DNA of 64,000 bases from Hofstenia miamia (Eukaryota; Xenacoelomorpha; Acoela). Location of the stretch: the NCBI GenBank assembly GCA_004352715.1, contig SCFE01000015.1:597618-661617 (forward strand), given 5' to 3'. Below, one piece after another: positions 11,888 to 23,022 of this stretch. The notes under the pieces are model-generated. The model saw only the letters and a list, made by a program, of their open reading frames with translations, was not told the DNA's origin and did not search any database. The translations under genes and the position numbers were made by a program. The stretch's first letter is position 1; each line of letters starts with the position of its first letter.

Positions 11888-13510
11888 ATGTTTCAACCAT
11901 GGCAATGTGTCTGTCCATTTACAGAACTATTCGATTATTTTTTGGGGTTGTACGCTCGCAATCGAATTATAGATCCTCAAATAAAAAAGGGCCTAAACTT
12001 TCGAGATTTTCAGAATGTTTCACGCACAGTTTCCCTCATGATGAATAACGACATATTAAATCCCAAGGACGTCGTGCATTTCATTGGTCCAAATAGTCTT
12101 GCTTTATGTGTTTGCTGGTGTGCAGTTGTATACAGTGACTGGATCCCTGTTGGAAGCAACTCAACAATTCCTCTAACAGACCTTCAAATGAGAATCAACA
12201 ATACCTGCTCGAAAGCCCTTGTTCTCAGCAGCGATTTAGCCCATACGCTCTTACCGAAGTTAGATAGAAAAAAAATTCCAATTGTATTTGCTTATGAAGT
12301 GCTTAATATAGATTCTTCTGAACAATTTAAAATTGACATAACGGAATATAGATATAGTTACGAAAATGTGGCGGTTTGGGAGTATGATTTAAATCTCTTG
12401 AGAAAAACTTCTTTCATGTTAATGACATCAGGAACCACTGGGTTTCCAAAGGCGGTGATGGTAAGCCATCGTTCGATAATGGAACAAATGAATACTCTGT
12501 CTTCAATCTACGAAAATTCCAAGCTCAAATCCCAAATAACATTCATATTTTGCAATCATTTATCTCATTCTGGAGGAATATTAACCTTCATCATGGGCAT
12601 TTTTAGTGGACGTAATATAATTATCATGGATGGATTTGACCCTAAAATGTATTTGGATGCCTTTATTAAGTACAATTGTAACTACATAGTATGCACACCT
12701 GCGATGCTGATCTTACTGTCAAAATTTTCAGATCTTTCAAACTATGATTTGAGTAATACTCAGACAATAGTATGTGGAGGGGAGAAGATAAATAGGAAAA
12801 TTATAAACATCGTAAAGCAAAGCACAAAAATGAACAATTGTGTCGAATTCTTTCAGGTATATGACTCATGCGAATGTCCTATGACTCATTATACGCAGTC
12901 ACGATTGGATTCTGTAAAGGAGTATTTAGATGCACCACATTCCTCAGTACAATGTAAGATAATCAACATAGATACAAACATGGAATCCAATTTTCATGAA
13001 GATGGTGAACTTTGGATCAAAGCTCCATCTACTATGCTTGGATATTTTGATGATAAGAAGAAAACGAATTCTGTTTTGACTGAAGATTTTTGGTATAAAA
13101 CTGGTGATATTGGTCATTTCGATGAATCTGGAAAATTATATGTATCGGGAAGACTAAGCAAAATAGTTAGATTAAAGGAATTCGGAAAGAAATATGCAGA
13201 ACTTGAAGATGTAATTTTACAGCATCCCGCCGTAAAAATGGCTGCAGTAGTTGGAAAATTAAATGAAATGGATCTTGATGGGCAAGCAGTCGCTGTCGCG
13301 GTAATAGAAAAAACCTCTGGTGCCACTAGACAAGAAATTATGGATTTCGTTAACCAACACGCTAGACATTCCAAAAAAATACGCGCTGTATATGTACGGG
13401 ACAAAATCCCTTTAAACAATGGCTATAAAGTTGACAGAATTACCTTACAAAACTTAGTAAACAATGAAGAGTCAATTATATGTAACATGCTTTATTGTTG
13501 TAAACACTAA
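11888..13510 (+). CDS. AMP-binding enzyme (acyl-CoA synthetase / 4CL-luciferase superfamily)
   Basis: An intact 540-codon single-exon frame. Adenylate-forming enzymes activate a carboxylate with ATP and usually transfer it to CoA. The phosphate-binding motif A3 is TSGTTGFPKAVM (residues 180-191). The A5 region is YDSCEC (325-330), where most members have YGxTE, with the glutamate kept. A7 is YKTGD (403-407), the hinge is GRLSKIV (421-427), and the C-terminal catalytic lysine sits in NNGYKVDR (K514). Length matches the family. The frame has no signal peptide, no membrane helix and no SKL peroxisomal signal. The first ATG of the frame (11888) fits the usual N-terminal length. ATTAAA at 13562 is a candidate poly(A) signal. 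The uninterrupted frame in an intron-rich region may mean a retrocopy or a naturally intronless paralogue. The substrate cannot be told; the divergent A5 region suggests an unusual one. Confidence 0.88.
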   Translation: MFQPWQCVCPFTELFDYFLGLYARNRIIDPQIKKGLNFRDFQNVSRTVSLMMNNDILNPKDVVHFIGPNSLALCVCWCAVVYSDWIPVGSNSTIPLTDLQMRINNTCSKALVLSSDLAHTLLPKLDRKKIPIVFAYEVLNIDSSEQFKIDITEYRYSYENVAVWEYDLNLLRKTSFMLMTSGTTGFPKAVMVSHRSIMEQMNTLSSIYENSKLKSQITFIFCNHLSHSGGILTFIMGIFSGRNIIIMDGFDPKMYLDAFIKYNCNYIVCTPAMLILLSKFSDLSNYDLSNTQTIVCGGEKINRKIINIVKQSTKMNNCVEFFQVYDSCECPMTHYTQSRLDSVKEYLDAPHSSVQCKIINIDTNMESNFHEDGELWIKAPSTMLGYFDDKKKTNSVLTEDFWYKTGDIGHFDESGKLYVSGRLSKIVRLKEFGKKYAELEDVILQHPAVKMAAVVGKLNEMDLDGQAVAVAVIEKTSGATRQEIMDFVNQHARHSKKIRAVYVRDKIPLNNGYKVDRITLQNLVNNEESIICNMLYCCKH

Positions 13511-13910
13511 CTTGTTAGATTTAGTTGTAATGCAAAGCAATTTTATAAAAACATTAAGAATATTAAAAAAGTGACTTAATTTCATTGTTTTGTTTGCTCC
13601 CGATTCTAGATATTTATCCTTGATCATTTGTACTACAATACATATTTTCAACAAGGGATCATACAGCTTAGAGTTACTAGGTTGCTATCTTTGTTACTAA
13701 CCAGCACACTAAATTGATTTACAGAGAGATTAATGTTATTACATAAAATACATGTTTTGAACTGATATTATAGAAGTTCAAAGTTGGAATTTTTGAGAAA
13801 ACTGAAGAGGTTTCTATTTCCATAGGTTTAATACTCCGACCTATTCACTAAGTGTAAATTTGGTTTGGAAATTTTATAAATCTGACCACTTTTAAGTTGA
13901 TATGCCTTTT

Positions 13911-14050
13911 AAGGCCTGTCTTAACTACACAGTTTAGTTGGCCCGACTTAATCGGGCAAATTAAATCGTGTACTTAAAACGGAGCAATTTTACATTCCAC
14001 AAATTCCCGTCATAGTCGGGCGGATTAAATCATGTAGTTAAGACAGACTT
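13911..14050. mobile_element. 140-bp MITE with inverted ends
   Basis: The ends 13911-13930 and 14031-14050 are inverted copies sharing CTGTCTTAACTACA. Internal inverted words (CCCGACTTAATCGGGC and GTCATAGTCGGGCGG) repeat the symmetry. No coding capacity. The superfamily is unclear. Confidence 0.75.
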
Positions 14051-14082
14051 CTACATGATTTAAAAATGAATATTTACATGTA

Positions 14083-14085
<3 letters not shown>

Positions 14086-14127
<42 letters not shown>

Positions 14128-14160
14128 GTTCATTCCCGAGCGCATATATATATATATATA
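14086..14160. repeat. (AT)n microsatellite, two blocks
   Basis: Two AT runs are separated by about 20 unique bases (GTTCATTCCCGAGCGC). They lie directly 3' of the 140-bp MITE. Confidence 0.9.
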
Positions 14161-15291
14161 TTCTCAAGAATGAATTTACTATTATAACAAGAAGTGCTTG
14201 TTAAATTTAGTTACCATTGTGATTGCATTGTGGTCACTTGCATGAAAAAATTACTTAGCTTTTTTTACTTAAAACTATAGGGTAGCCTTTGCAAATGCAT
14301 TGCATTGGTACCGAATTTAAAAAGATTTGCGTTTACATTGGTCGAGAAATGGAATGTTTGTCTAATTTGCTGCAATACAAGGCCTTCGAAATTTTTATAC
14401 CAAAAATTTTAGCAAATGTATTGGAATAAGTAAATTTTTTCATTGAGGTCGTCCCGCCACAAAATAATTGAACATTTGCAGTTGCGCTATGAATTTTTTA
14501 AATTCTTAAAATTTTAAGTTTAGGAGCGTCTTTAAGAGACTTGCGAACCACTACTATTCAGTTTATTTTGTGCTGATTAGGTTTGTGTTTATCTGGTGAG
14601 TGTTAGGTAAAGTTAAAGATTTATTTTTATTGCTAAATCAACATGATATGTATTAAAGATTAGATTTCAAGACCAGCACATTTCGTATGAACGGCTACCA
14701 ATAGCTGTAAACTAAAAGAAGTGCTCTAAGTAATTAACAAAGGGGTTCTAAATGACAAATTTAATCTAACAACAAGTAAGATTCTACATCCATCATCTCA
14801 GAACATTAAATACACTTCAAAATGAGAGAGGGTTGCGCTCCAAATCGAATTTAATGAGGATAGCTGAGCCCACTGTTACTAGAATTACCAAATATGTCAA
14901 AATTGACTCAAATTAGAATTTTGTTTACTTGCGTATGAATTCATTAAAAACAGCAGCAGGCATATACACCTCCAAAAATATCGAAAATCTATTTGAATTT
15001 CCATAATTAAAATTTTTTTCATTCCTTGACATAATTTTTTAATTGAAATGCTACATGTAAAATGAATCTCAAGGAGTAATGGTACTTCTAGTGTTAACTA
15101 TATAAATATTGCATATATATATATATATATATATATANNNNNNNNNNNNNNNNNNNNNNNNNNNNNNNNNNNNNNNNNNNNNNNNNNNNNNNNNNNNNNN
15201 NNNNNNNNNNNNNNNNNNNNNNNNNNNNNNNNNNNNNNNNNNNNNNNNNNNNNNNNNNNNNNNNNNNNNNNNNNNNNNNNNNNNNNNNNNN

Positions 15292-15322
<31 letters not shown>

Positions 15323-16784
15323 CAACAAACTGTAATATAACTATGAATACTGTATGAAGACATATTGACAATCAATGTAACTGAAAATATATTTTGTACC
15401 GCGAATACAATTTCTTTCAATAGAAAAGTAATAACGTATAAACTTTCTTTGACATTGCAAAATAGATATATATAATTTACACATACCATTCAATGACTAC
15501 AATATTTAACGAAATTTACAAAATGGGCAAATTTTAATTTGAAGAACGCCTAATATCACAGATAATCAACAGTTATTAATCCAATTTCGTAAAAGAAACT
15601 CAGAAAAATATAGTTCTTATGATTCGACATAAATAATTTGAAGGGCAGTCATGATAATTGTTTTTTGTTCATACTTCATCCTCAAAATGGACTTTGGATT
15701 TACACACATATAGATGTACACCGCAGTAGGAAATACATCATAAGTTTGCAACAAGAACCAATGACCAATCAATTTTCTGATTCTTGACCCAAAAATGACC
15801 CAGAACCCGATTTTATTCAGGCTTCAAAAAATTCATACAATCAATTTTCATCTATTATTTCAAGAAAAACGAATTTCAATGCTTAAAGCCCCATAATAAT
15901 AACAATAAGAATAATTGTACCTATCTAGCTTAGGATAGTACACATAAATAATGTTGGAGTTATTAATAAAATGCGAATAACAACCTTTGTAATATTTACT
16001 GATCTAGACTCAGTCTAGTTCAATTACTATGAAGAAATGTTCCCCTTTATGAGAGCATTTGACAAAGGTAAATTATATTTTACATGAATTAAATCTTTGT
16101 TATTTTCTATGCTCAGCTCGGATCGGATCGGATCGGATCGGCTTGACTCGGCTCGTTGACAAGTCTGCTTAATGAATTGTAGAAAATCTAATGACTACGA
16201 AAATGTACTAATCTAAACATTTTTAAAAATTTTATTTCATTTTTATGATTCAGCCTCCACCTTCTAATAAAAATTCTTTTTCTATAAAATTGTACATTAT
16301 TAAAGCAATACTTCCTCTACAAAAGAGGACATTAGGTATGTGATGACGTCTTTATCACGTTGATGACAGGTAATTAAAAAAGTAGCGATTTTCTGAAGGT
16401 TTGGACTTTTTAAATGTGCTACATTTTTATATATATATACATATATATATATATTTAAAATGTCAAAATGGCGTAAAAACAGTAGTTTCATGTAAAAATA
16501 CAACATTACATGTGTTTTACTTTCACAAATTAACTGCCACTCTTTTATATTTAAATATATTTGCCCGCCCACCTAATGGAACTAATCGAGCAAGAAGGAG
16601 GGGGGGGGGGGGAGGCTCCATTCAGCCAACCATCCATTAAACAATACATAAAATACTTGCGTCTCCCCAACACTCATAGCTTCGAAATTTCTTATTAAAA
16701 ATTAGAACTGCAATTTCAATCTAAGTAAAAATGAAATTTTAATTATATGGATGCCCTGATTAGGATTACCTTTTTACATTAAAG
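14161..16784. other. non-coding; gap inside an (AT)n run
   Basis: No supported gene. A TA run (15112-15320) contains the 154-bp gap 15138-15291; open frames there encode only Tyr-Ile dipeptides and are not genes. (AT)n again at about 16427-16453 and a G9 run near 16602-16612. Confidence 0.6.
16117..16155. repeat. CGGAT pentanucleotide tandem repeat
   Basis: About four tandem CGGAT units followed by diverged GACTCGGCTCG copies: a short GC-richer minisatellite in AT-rich DNA. Confidence 0.85.
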
Positions 16785-17111
16785 CAGGGTTGGAAACCAG
16801 TCAAACTCTTTGGAACCGACTTGAGTGATATGTAGACCCAACCCGTGCTGTCTTCCTAAATTTGACCCGACTTGCTCACTTGGGTTGATAAAAGGAATTA
16901 CGTGTTTAAAAACGTAATATAATAGTAAGAAAATGAATATCTCCAGATCAGTCCTTTATCATATATGAAACTTAGTTTGCATTCCAAGAAGACATCGATC
17001 TCTTACCATGACAAAAGGTTTTATAGGGCATACTAAAAACTGCAAAAATATGTTTTATGGATTAATATCAATTTAGATTCGGTTTGAAAATAAAAATATA
17101 TTTATTTTCAC

Positions 17112-18320
17112 ATACAAGGTCTGTGCGGAAAGTAATGAGACAAGAATTGCTGCGCAAATCAAAAGTGCCAAAGTAATGAGACAAGAATTGCTGCGCAAAT
17201 CAAAAGTGCCAGACGACAGATATGTCATGCGTGGCGGTTGGTGAACGATATTCAGTGAACAATCGATGAGTCACCGGCTGCCTTGCAGCTATAAAGTGGT
17301 CGTGAATTCCTTTCAATGTGAACCTTGCTCAATCATCGTGTTACGAACAAGATGCAACGAAATGCTGAACAACGGTATGCTATCAAGTTTTGCGCGAAAC
17401 TTGGACATTCCGCAACTGAGACATTTACAATGCTGGAGAGAGCTTATGGAGAGGATACTCTATCGAGAGCGCAAGTGTTTCGTGGCACAAGGCCTTCAAA
17501 GAACGAAGAGAAAACTTCGAAGATGAAGAACGCTCAGGGCGACCAACAACTGCTCACACAACAGACAATGCAGAAAAGGTGAAGGCTGCTTTAAACTCAG
17601 ATCGACGTCTGAGTGCCCGGTTAATCGCCGACCAAACTGAGCTTCCTAATCTATCGCCCATGAAATCATCCCGATGGAATTGAACATGTGAAAAGTCTGT
17701 GGCAAATTGGTTCCCAAGATCTTGACTGAAGACCAGAAGCAGAATCGAATTTTGCTTTCTCGTGACTTCTTGGACCGTATTGGAAGCGAACCGAATTTCA
17801 TGGAACTTGTTATCACTGGTGACGAAAGCTGGGTAATACGATCCGGATACGAAACCGGAAAGCTGTGAATGGTACTCTCCTGGAGCTCCTTGTCCAAGAA
17901 AAGCGCGAATGAGCAAGTCCCGGATCAAATCAATGCTCATCGTCTCCTTTGACTCGAAGGGCATCCTCCACAAGGAGTTCCTGCCATCCGGACGAACTGT
18001 CAATGCTGCATTTTATGTTGAAGTTCTCCAAAGGCTGAATGGATCCTCCATCACGACAATGCGCCGAGCCATGCCTCAATGGCGATCAATGAGTTTCTGG
18101 CGAAAAAGAAGATCACACTCTTCCGCAGCCTCCCTACAGCCCCGACCTCGCACCAGCGAACTTCTTTTTGCTTCTTCGGCTCAATTCGTGCATGAAAGGA
18201 CGACATTTTTGGGCCATCTAGAACGTCCAAGTTGCCGTGACGACCATTCTGAAGGACATCAGCATTCAGGAGTTCCACAACCAGGTCAATGCGTGAGAAA
18301 ATATTTGTATTCAAATTTAG
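17112..18320 (+). pseudogene. dead mariner transposase (cecropia/mauritiana-like)
   Basis: Fragments in two shifting frames follow the mariner order. These are an N-terminal helix-turn-helix with QRNAEQRYAIKFCAKLG and AYGEDTLSRAQVF (17325-17480), EDEERSGRPTT with DNAEKVKAALNSDRRL (about 17520-17620), the ITGDESW equivalent near 17815, then the hallmark ARMSKSRIKSMLIVSFDSKG with GRTVNAAFYVEVLQRL (17900-18040). After that come a damaged HDNAPSH region and a damaged PYSPDLAP region (18050-18170). Frameshifts and stops make it non-functional. The 5' end shows TCTGTGCGGAAAGTAATGAGAC, an AATGAGACAAG-type mariner terminus; a 41-bp stretch there is tandemly duplicated (17129-17169 and 17170-17210). 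The 3' inverted repeat was not found, so the element is truncated after the LKDISIQEFHNQ region. Confidence 0.88.
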
Positions 18321-18534
18321 TAAATTCCAAGAATCCTAATCCAAATTGAATATATTGACAATTTTTTAAATTATATTATTGTTGATACCATTTTTATGCA
18401 GTAAGCATGACATTTCATTTATTTCATTGTAATTAAACAGTTCACTTTCCCACTACAAACTTAAATCGCCATTTCAAACAAGTGCAAATACTAGATATTC
18501 ATCTGAATTTCATAATTTCATTCGATAATTTTTA

Positions 18535-18871
18535 GATTGGATAACACCCAACAACAAACTGGTTTTATCCAACATTTATAATAATATTCTCCAGAATGAC
18601 AAACGAGTACTGCAGATTGTCAACACTGTCAAGTCGAAAATAAATAATTTGTGTTATCCCGGTTCACCATCACAATCTGAGAGAAATTTTTCATCTGTAG
18701 GGAAGGTTACTCGAAAAAGTAGCAGTGAATCCCATACTATTAAACAAAAATGTTTTAAATCTAAAATTTAATCCTCATGATAATTATTTTTACTTTAATT
18801 CTTGTAAACCGTGTCAACAACGGGTCAACCGGATCACCGATTAGCGGTTCATGGCCAGGTTGCACCTCTAG
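18535..18871 (+). pseudogene. hAT transposase C-terminal fragment
   Basis: An open stretch ending at 18770 carries the hAT dimerisation signature: YPGSPSQSERNFSSVGKV matches the family's pattern P-x-S-xx-SER-x-FS-xx-G. About 85 bp later, the inverted terminal-type sequence GCCAGGTTGCACCTCTAG (18854-18871) is the reverse complement of a CAGAGGTGCAACC-like hAT end. Upstream transposase is missing. A CAGGGTTGGAAACC sequence at 16785 may be the partner end, with the mariner nested between. Confidence 0.7.
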
Positions 18872-20283
18872 TATGTACATGTACAATAATAGTTTACATT
18901 ATACTATTTGATTTTTTTGTGCAAGAAGTTTAAAATGTCTTTTTAAAAGTATTCAATGAGAAAGAAAGGCCCAAAAATGAGGTTGAAGCGATGGTAGATT
19001 TATTAACTTCTTTAAATGAAGTAGTATTAGGAGTGTACTTTTTCCATATACAAAATTAAAATCCATATTTGAAACAATCATAATGTTCAAATTCAATTAA
19101 ATATTTTCCTATTTAACCATTTTTGCCAAAGGGGGGTGCATTCGCCCATGAAAATATTCTTAAATTTAAGTTTTTTTAAAATCCTTATATGTCTATGCTT
19201 TACTTACTTATATCTTTGTATATTGAGAAGTATTCTGGCACAATTTAAAGCAATTTCACCCACACTTCCTCTCGCTCTATTACTTTCCAAAATTTTGATT
19301 ACTAGGCCAAGGTTGCACATAGATTTAAGAAACTGCTTGTTCAGGGCCAAATATTCTGTGCTTTTTTCTAATGAGCAAGCCAGATTTGGCTTTTCTCATG
19401 ATTGTGAAATTATATGCATATCATTTGAACCATCCCTGTGGTACATATTTGTATTCAGTGGCGTAGTCAGCCAAATAATTATGGGCGGGCACTACGAATT
19501 TTCAAATTAGTCAGATAGGCTATAGTTAAACATTTTAGCCTATTTTCACTTAAAATAGTATTTCATATTAGTAATAATCACTTCAAGAAGATGCGTTCAT
19601 AAATAAATTTTAAAAGCAACCTTGAAATATTTTTGGGTAATAGGCCTACTAAATATATAAGTGAAAAACAAAAAATTTATAGATTACTCAGAAAATTTAA
19701 AATCGACATTTTCACATTTATTTTAATGTCATTGTGAAGGTAAAACAACCTCAATCCATTTAAACTTTCTTTCATCATTGTTGTCATCAAATCTGATTTT
19801 CGAAGCTTTACTGCAAAAAAAGCTCATTATGCAGTTTCGGACATTACTGATATAGTTCCGAGCATAGTTAACAAAAGTTAAAAATATCATTATTGGTCCA
19901 TCACAAAATGTGTGGGCTGCTTACCAAGGCATTATTTCATAATGAGAACTACGTTGCTTCTTCTAGAGTTCAAACAGTGCACAAACTTTATTTTGTGTAG
20001 TAATTAATAATTCTCCATAAGTGCTGATTACAGGTTTAATATCTTCAAAAAAATTTGCGAATAACTCAAAAGTTTCCGAATTTACAATCTGTGTCATCAA
20101 TTTGCTCATCAGGTTTTCCAGTGTTTCAATGACATTAATAGAGAATAACTAGCCAAGTACAAAAAATGCAAATTAATATGGTTGGTCTGTATATTCAACA
20201 AAGATTACTCGGGTGATATAAAACTCAATCTTGCTGATCTAAAATATCGAATGTAAAAACATAAATTTATGTAGGTGTTCAGC
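18872..20283. other. non-coding; hAT-end fragments
   Basis: CAGTGGCGTAG at about 19457 matches a typical hAT terminus, but no partner end was found. The 124-codon frame 19136-19510 runs through this terminus, is hydrophobic at its start and is unlikely to be a gene. Confidence 0.5.
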
Positions 20284-21256
20284 CAGGGGCGCAACAGAGG
20301 GGCAAGTCCCCCCCCTAAATTCTGATGTTAGAGATTTTTATAAAGGTGACTGAGCCTCAACTAGTATCTGAGATGTTTTATTAAAAGCAACATTCTTACA
20401 TATTTGAAATGTGTTTGAAATCATCAGAAAATAAATAAGCTAAGATGAAAGTTACTGTATTTTTTACCATCTCTGTCACTATTTATTAACTAGAAAATAA
20501 CTATGTATGAAACAATATAACAAAGTCAAGCTTTTTTTATAAGTTTTACAATTGAAATCCAGTACACTATGATGATCAGAGCTCTTATAAAATTGCGCTT
20601 AGCATTACCAATTCTTGAAATTACTGGCGTTCTGGGTGTTCTGAATGCAAACGTTTTTCAGCTTCATCCCAGTGAGGGCTTTGTTAGTGCATATGTTAAA
20701 AAAGGTATCCAGCCCTCCCAGCCACCGCAATTCCTTAACATCTGAGCTATCGGTTGACACATTTCCAAATATTTCTGACATTCAAATCCCTCAGTAATTG
20801 CAATTTTCCTTTACTAGCAATAGGAAAAGCCATGACTTAAAACATATTCCGCTTTAAGCATTACTGACCCAAAGTGCCCTTGATTGGTATTTTAGCAAAT
20901 TGTCTTGTCAAAATTTCTACACAATTGATTTTTTTCAAAACTTGTTTTTGTGTGCTATGCTATGGACACACACATTTGGATAAAAATAGCCAGTATAGCA
21001 CTTCTATAAAAATCAAACTGAACTACTAGCACAGATTGCATGCTTGCTGTTGAATCCTATTGACAAACGGTAGACAATAATATTTTAGATTCTATTAATA
21101 TTTCAAATTGTTTATATCACCATGACCGTCATTTTCAAAAACATTTGATCTTTCAACATTAGGTCTGAAATTGCATAACAATTGCAGATATTATCAAATG
21201 AAAATTTTTGAAAATTTTACTTTAAGGGGGCAGGGGGGCACTGCCTCGTTGCCCCT
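20284..21256. mobile_element. ~1-kb hAT-like non-autonomous element
   Basis: The left end CAGGGGCGCAACAGAGGGGC (20284) and the inverted right end near 21225-21256 (reverse complement contains AGGGGCAACGAGGCAGTGCC) resemble each other. Both have the GC-rich, CCCCCC-containing look of hAT termini. The interior has only stop-riddled frames. Target duplications are not clear. Confidence 0.55.
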
Positions 21257-22789
21257 ATTTTGGCTAAGCCTCAGTTTGTATTACAATCAATATATTTAAT
21301 GAATCTAGATTAGGAATTCACCTCGTTATTATCCATTAAATTTTGCAAAAATTAACAACTTCTTGATTGCAAAACTTTGAAATTCATATTATTAGAAATT
21401 TCATTGCGATTAAATTCAAATCAGGTGTTGGAAATCATTAATAGGATCTTAAGAAACACTTTAGTACGTTTCAAGTTTTTTAGAGCAAATAATAGTAAAG
21501 ACAATATGGCATTTATTAAAATAGCTTAAAAATGTTTGGAGTAATATTGTATCTAACAATTATTAAATGAATCGCAATTATTAAATGATTTCCATATCAT
21601 TGGGATCACTCTAATAAAGTGCCTTTAGTTGGAATTGAAGTGGTATCTCATCTGAGATGTTGGATGAAAAGGGCATGAAAATATTATAACAGAAAAAATG
21701 GCTTAAGTAACAAATTAATTGAAGTTTATAATACTATATACGCAATGCATTTATGTTTGTGAAATTATATATAATAATAGTTTGTATGGAAAATAATGCT
21801 GCAACCGATAATCCCTATCGGCAAGCGGCTCCTTGTCACAGCCTTCAACAGACAAAGAGGCCCTCACCTCAAGCTTTCAAAAAAGTTTGTCAATTCTCTG
21901 CACTTGTAGACACACTTTGTACAGCAAATAACACCCTGACAACTTTCGTCAAACACCGACATTCAGCTGCCCAAACGTTCCAGAAATTTAGTGGACTATC
22001 CTTAATGTGACTAAAAGTTTGGATTTTAATGGGTTTTGTAATAAATTTGCATATTGTTCATTCTATAATATTTGGGTTAGGGCTAAGGTACGGGTTGGCT
22101 TAGGCTAGGGCTTAGGGTTAGGATTTTGGGTTAGTCGTTAGTGATAAGATTAGAGTTGGGGTTAGTGTTAGGACTATAATATTACGTTGATAAACTAGCA
22201 TAGTTTTGCAATTGTTTGAGGAGGGTTGGGGGCGGGGAAATAAGGGAAATACCGCAAAAGTACCCAAAATTGTAATAAAATGCAAAAAATCAGGTCATTT
22301 AGACAATATTAAAACATAACTCCATATTGAAGCTAAAAAATTTAAAACGAAATCAGAGAAAACGAGCGAACTACGGTGGAATCCCTTAGAATTTAAGTTA
22401 ATGCAAAAAGGTCTCTGTCATTCTTTCCAAATTAGAAAACAAAAACGATGCAGGGAACACCTTTAAACTGATATTTCTACATTTGCATACGGAATTGTTC
22501 AGAAATTTATATAGCTCTCTTTTGGCAACACAGTGACATAATACAGTAAAAACTGTGACTCAGAATAACATAGTCTCCCCTTCCCCGATCATTAATATTT
22601 ATTCTGCTGAAGTTAATAGTGACCTAATTCAATGCGTTTTGTGAGTTGTCGTGTTTCACAGGTTAGCTATTTCCATCGTAGCCTGGAATTGTTAATTTAA
22701 TGGCAAGCAATTATGCCTAAAATTAAGTCAATTTGTCATTAATGTATATTGCGCGCGCGAGGAATAAATAACGTAATAGAAAGGAATAT
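21257..22789. other. non-coding, one orphan open frame
   Basis: An 85-codon frame at 21753-22010 is GC-richer than its flanks, but I recognise no domain and see no matching exon. Nothing else is supported outside the TTAGGG-like patch at 22072-22173. Confidence 0.45.
22072..22173 (+). repeat. degenerate TTAGGG-like patch
   Basis: Many GGTTAG, TTAGGG and GGCTTAGG words occur within 100 bp, interrupted by variants. It could be a fossil interstitial telomeric repeat or simple low-complexity sequence. A shorter similar patch lies near 26447-26475. Confidence 0.6.
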
Positions 22790-23022
22790 GTCAGAAGCGA
22801 TGCGATAGATAAGATTTTATGCTAAACTATGCGTAAAGACGAATTGAAGATAAGATAACAATTGCATCAATTTACGAGCGCGTGTGATAAACATCAGACT
22901 TTCAAATCATTATCTACTGCCGAAGAGAGAAAGATAAGCAAAATCCTCCAGTTGGTTGCAGCTCTCGATAAGATAGGCTGGATTCCTCTTAGTTGCACTG
23001 CTCTCCTACCCGATACCCAATT
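22790..23022 (+). promoter_or_regulatory. clustered GATA sites with a candidate 5' UTR splice donor
   Basis: WGATAR-type motifs are packed into 180 bp. AGATAAG occurs at 22807, 22848 (AGATAAGATAA, two overlapping) and 22932. TGATAAA is at 22885, TTATCT at 22910, and GATAAGATAGG at 22977. My rough expectation for this base composition is about one. The cluster is followed by CCCAATT|GTAAGTC, a near-ideal donor at 23022/23023, so this may be the promoter or first non-coding exon of the Fog-like gene whose recognised exons start at 28.8-29.7 kb. The motif cluster is seen directly; the link to the gene is inference. Confidence 0.5.

Noticed and set aside
13114-13419. 101-codon minus-strand frame
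   Set aside because: Antisense shadow of the C-terminal domain of the AMP-binding gene.
15069-15489. Long open frames on both strands
   Set aside because: They consist of Tyr-Ile repeats from (AT)n and Ns from the gap 15138-15291.
17266-18349. Functional transposase gene
   Set aside because: The conserved mariner blocks fall in different frames with stops between them.
19136-19510. 124-codon frame with a hydrophobic start resembling a signal peptide
   Set aside because: It reads through a hAT terminus (CAGTGGCGTAG) and has no family resemblance.
21753-22010. 85-codon frame of nearly balanced composition
   Set aside because: Unrecognised, no flanking exon evidence; kept only as a note in the region entry.
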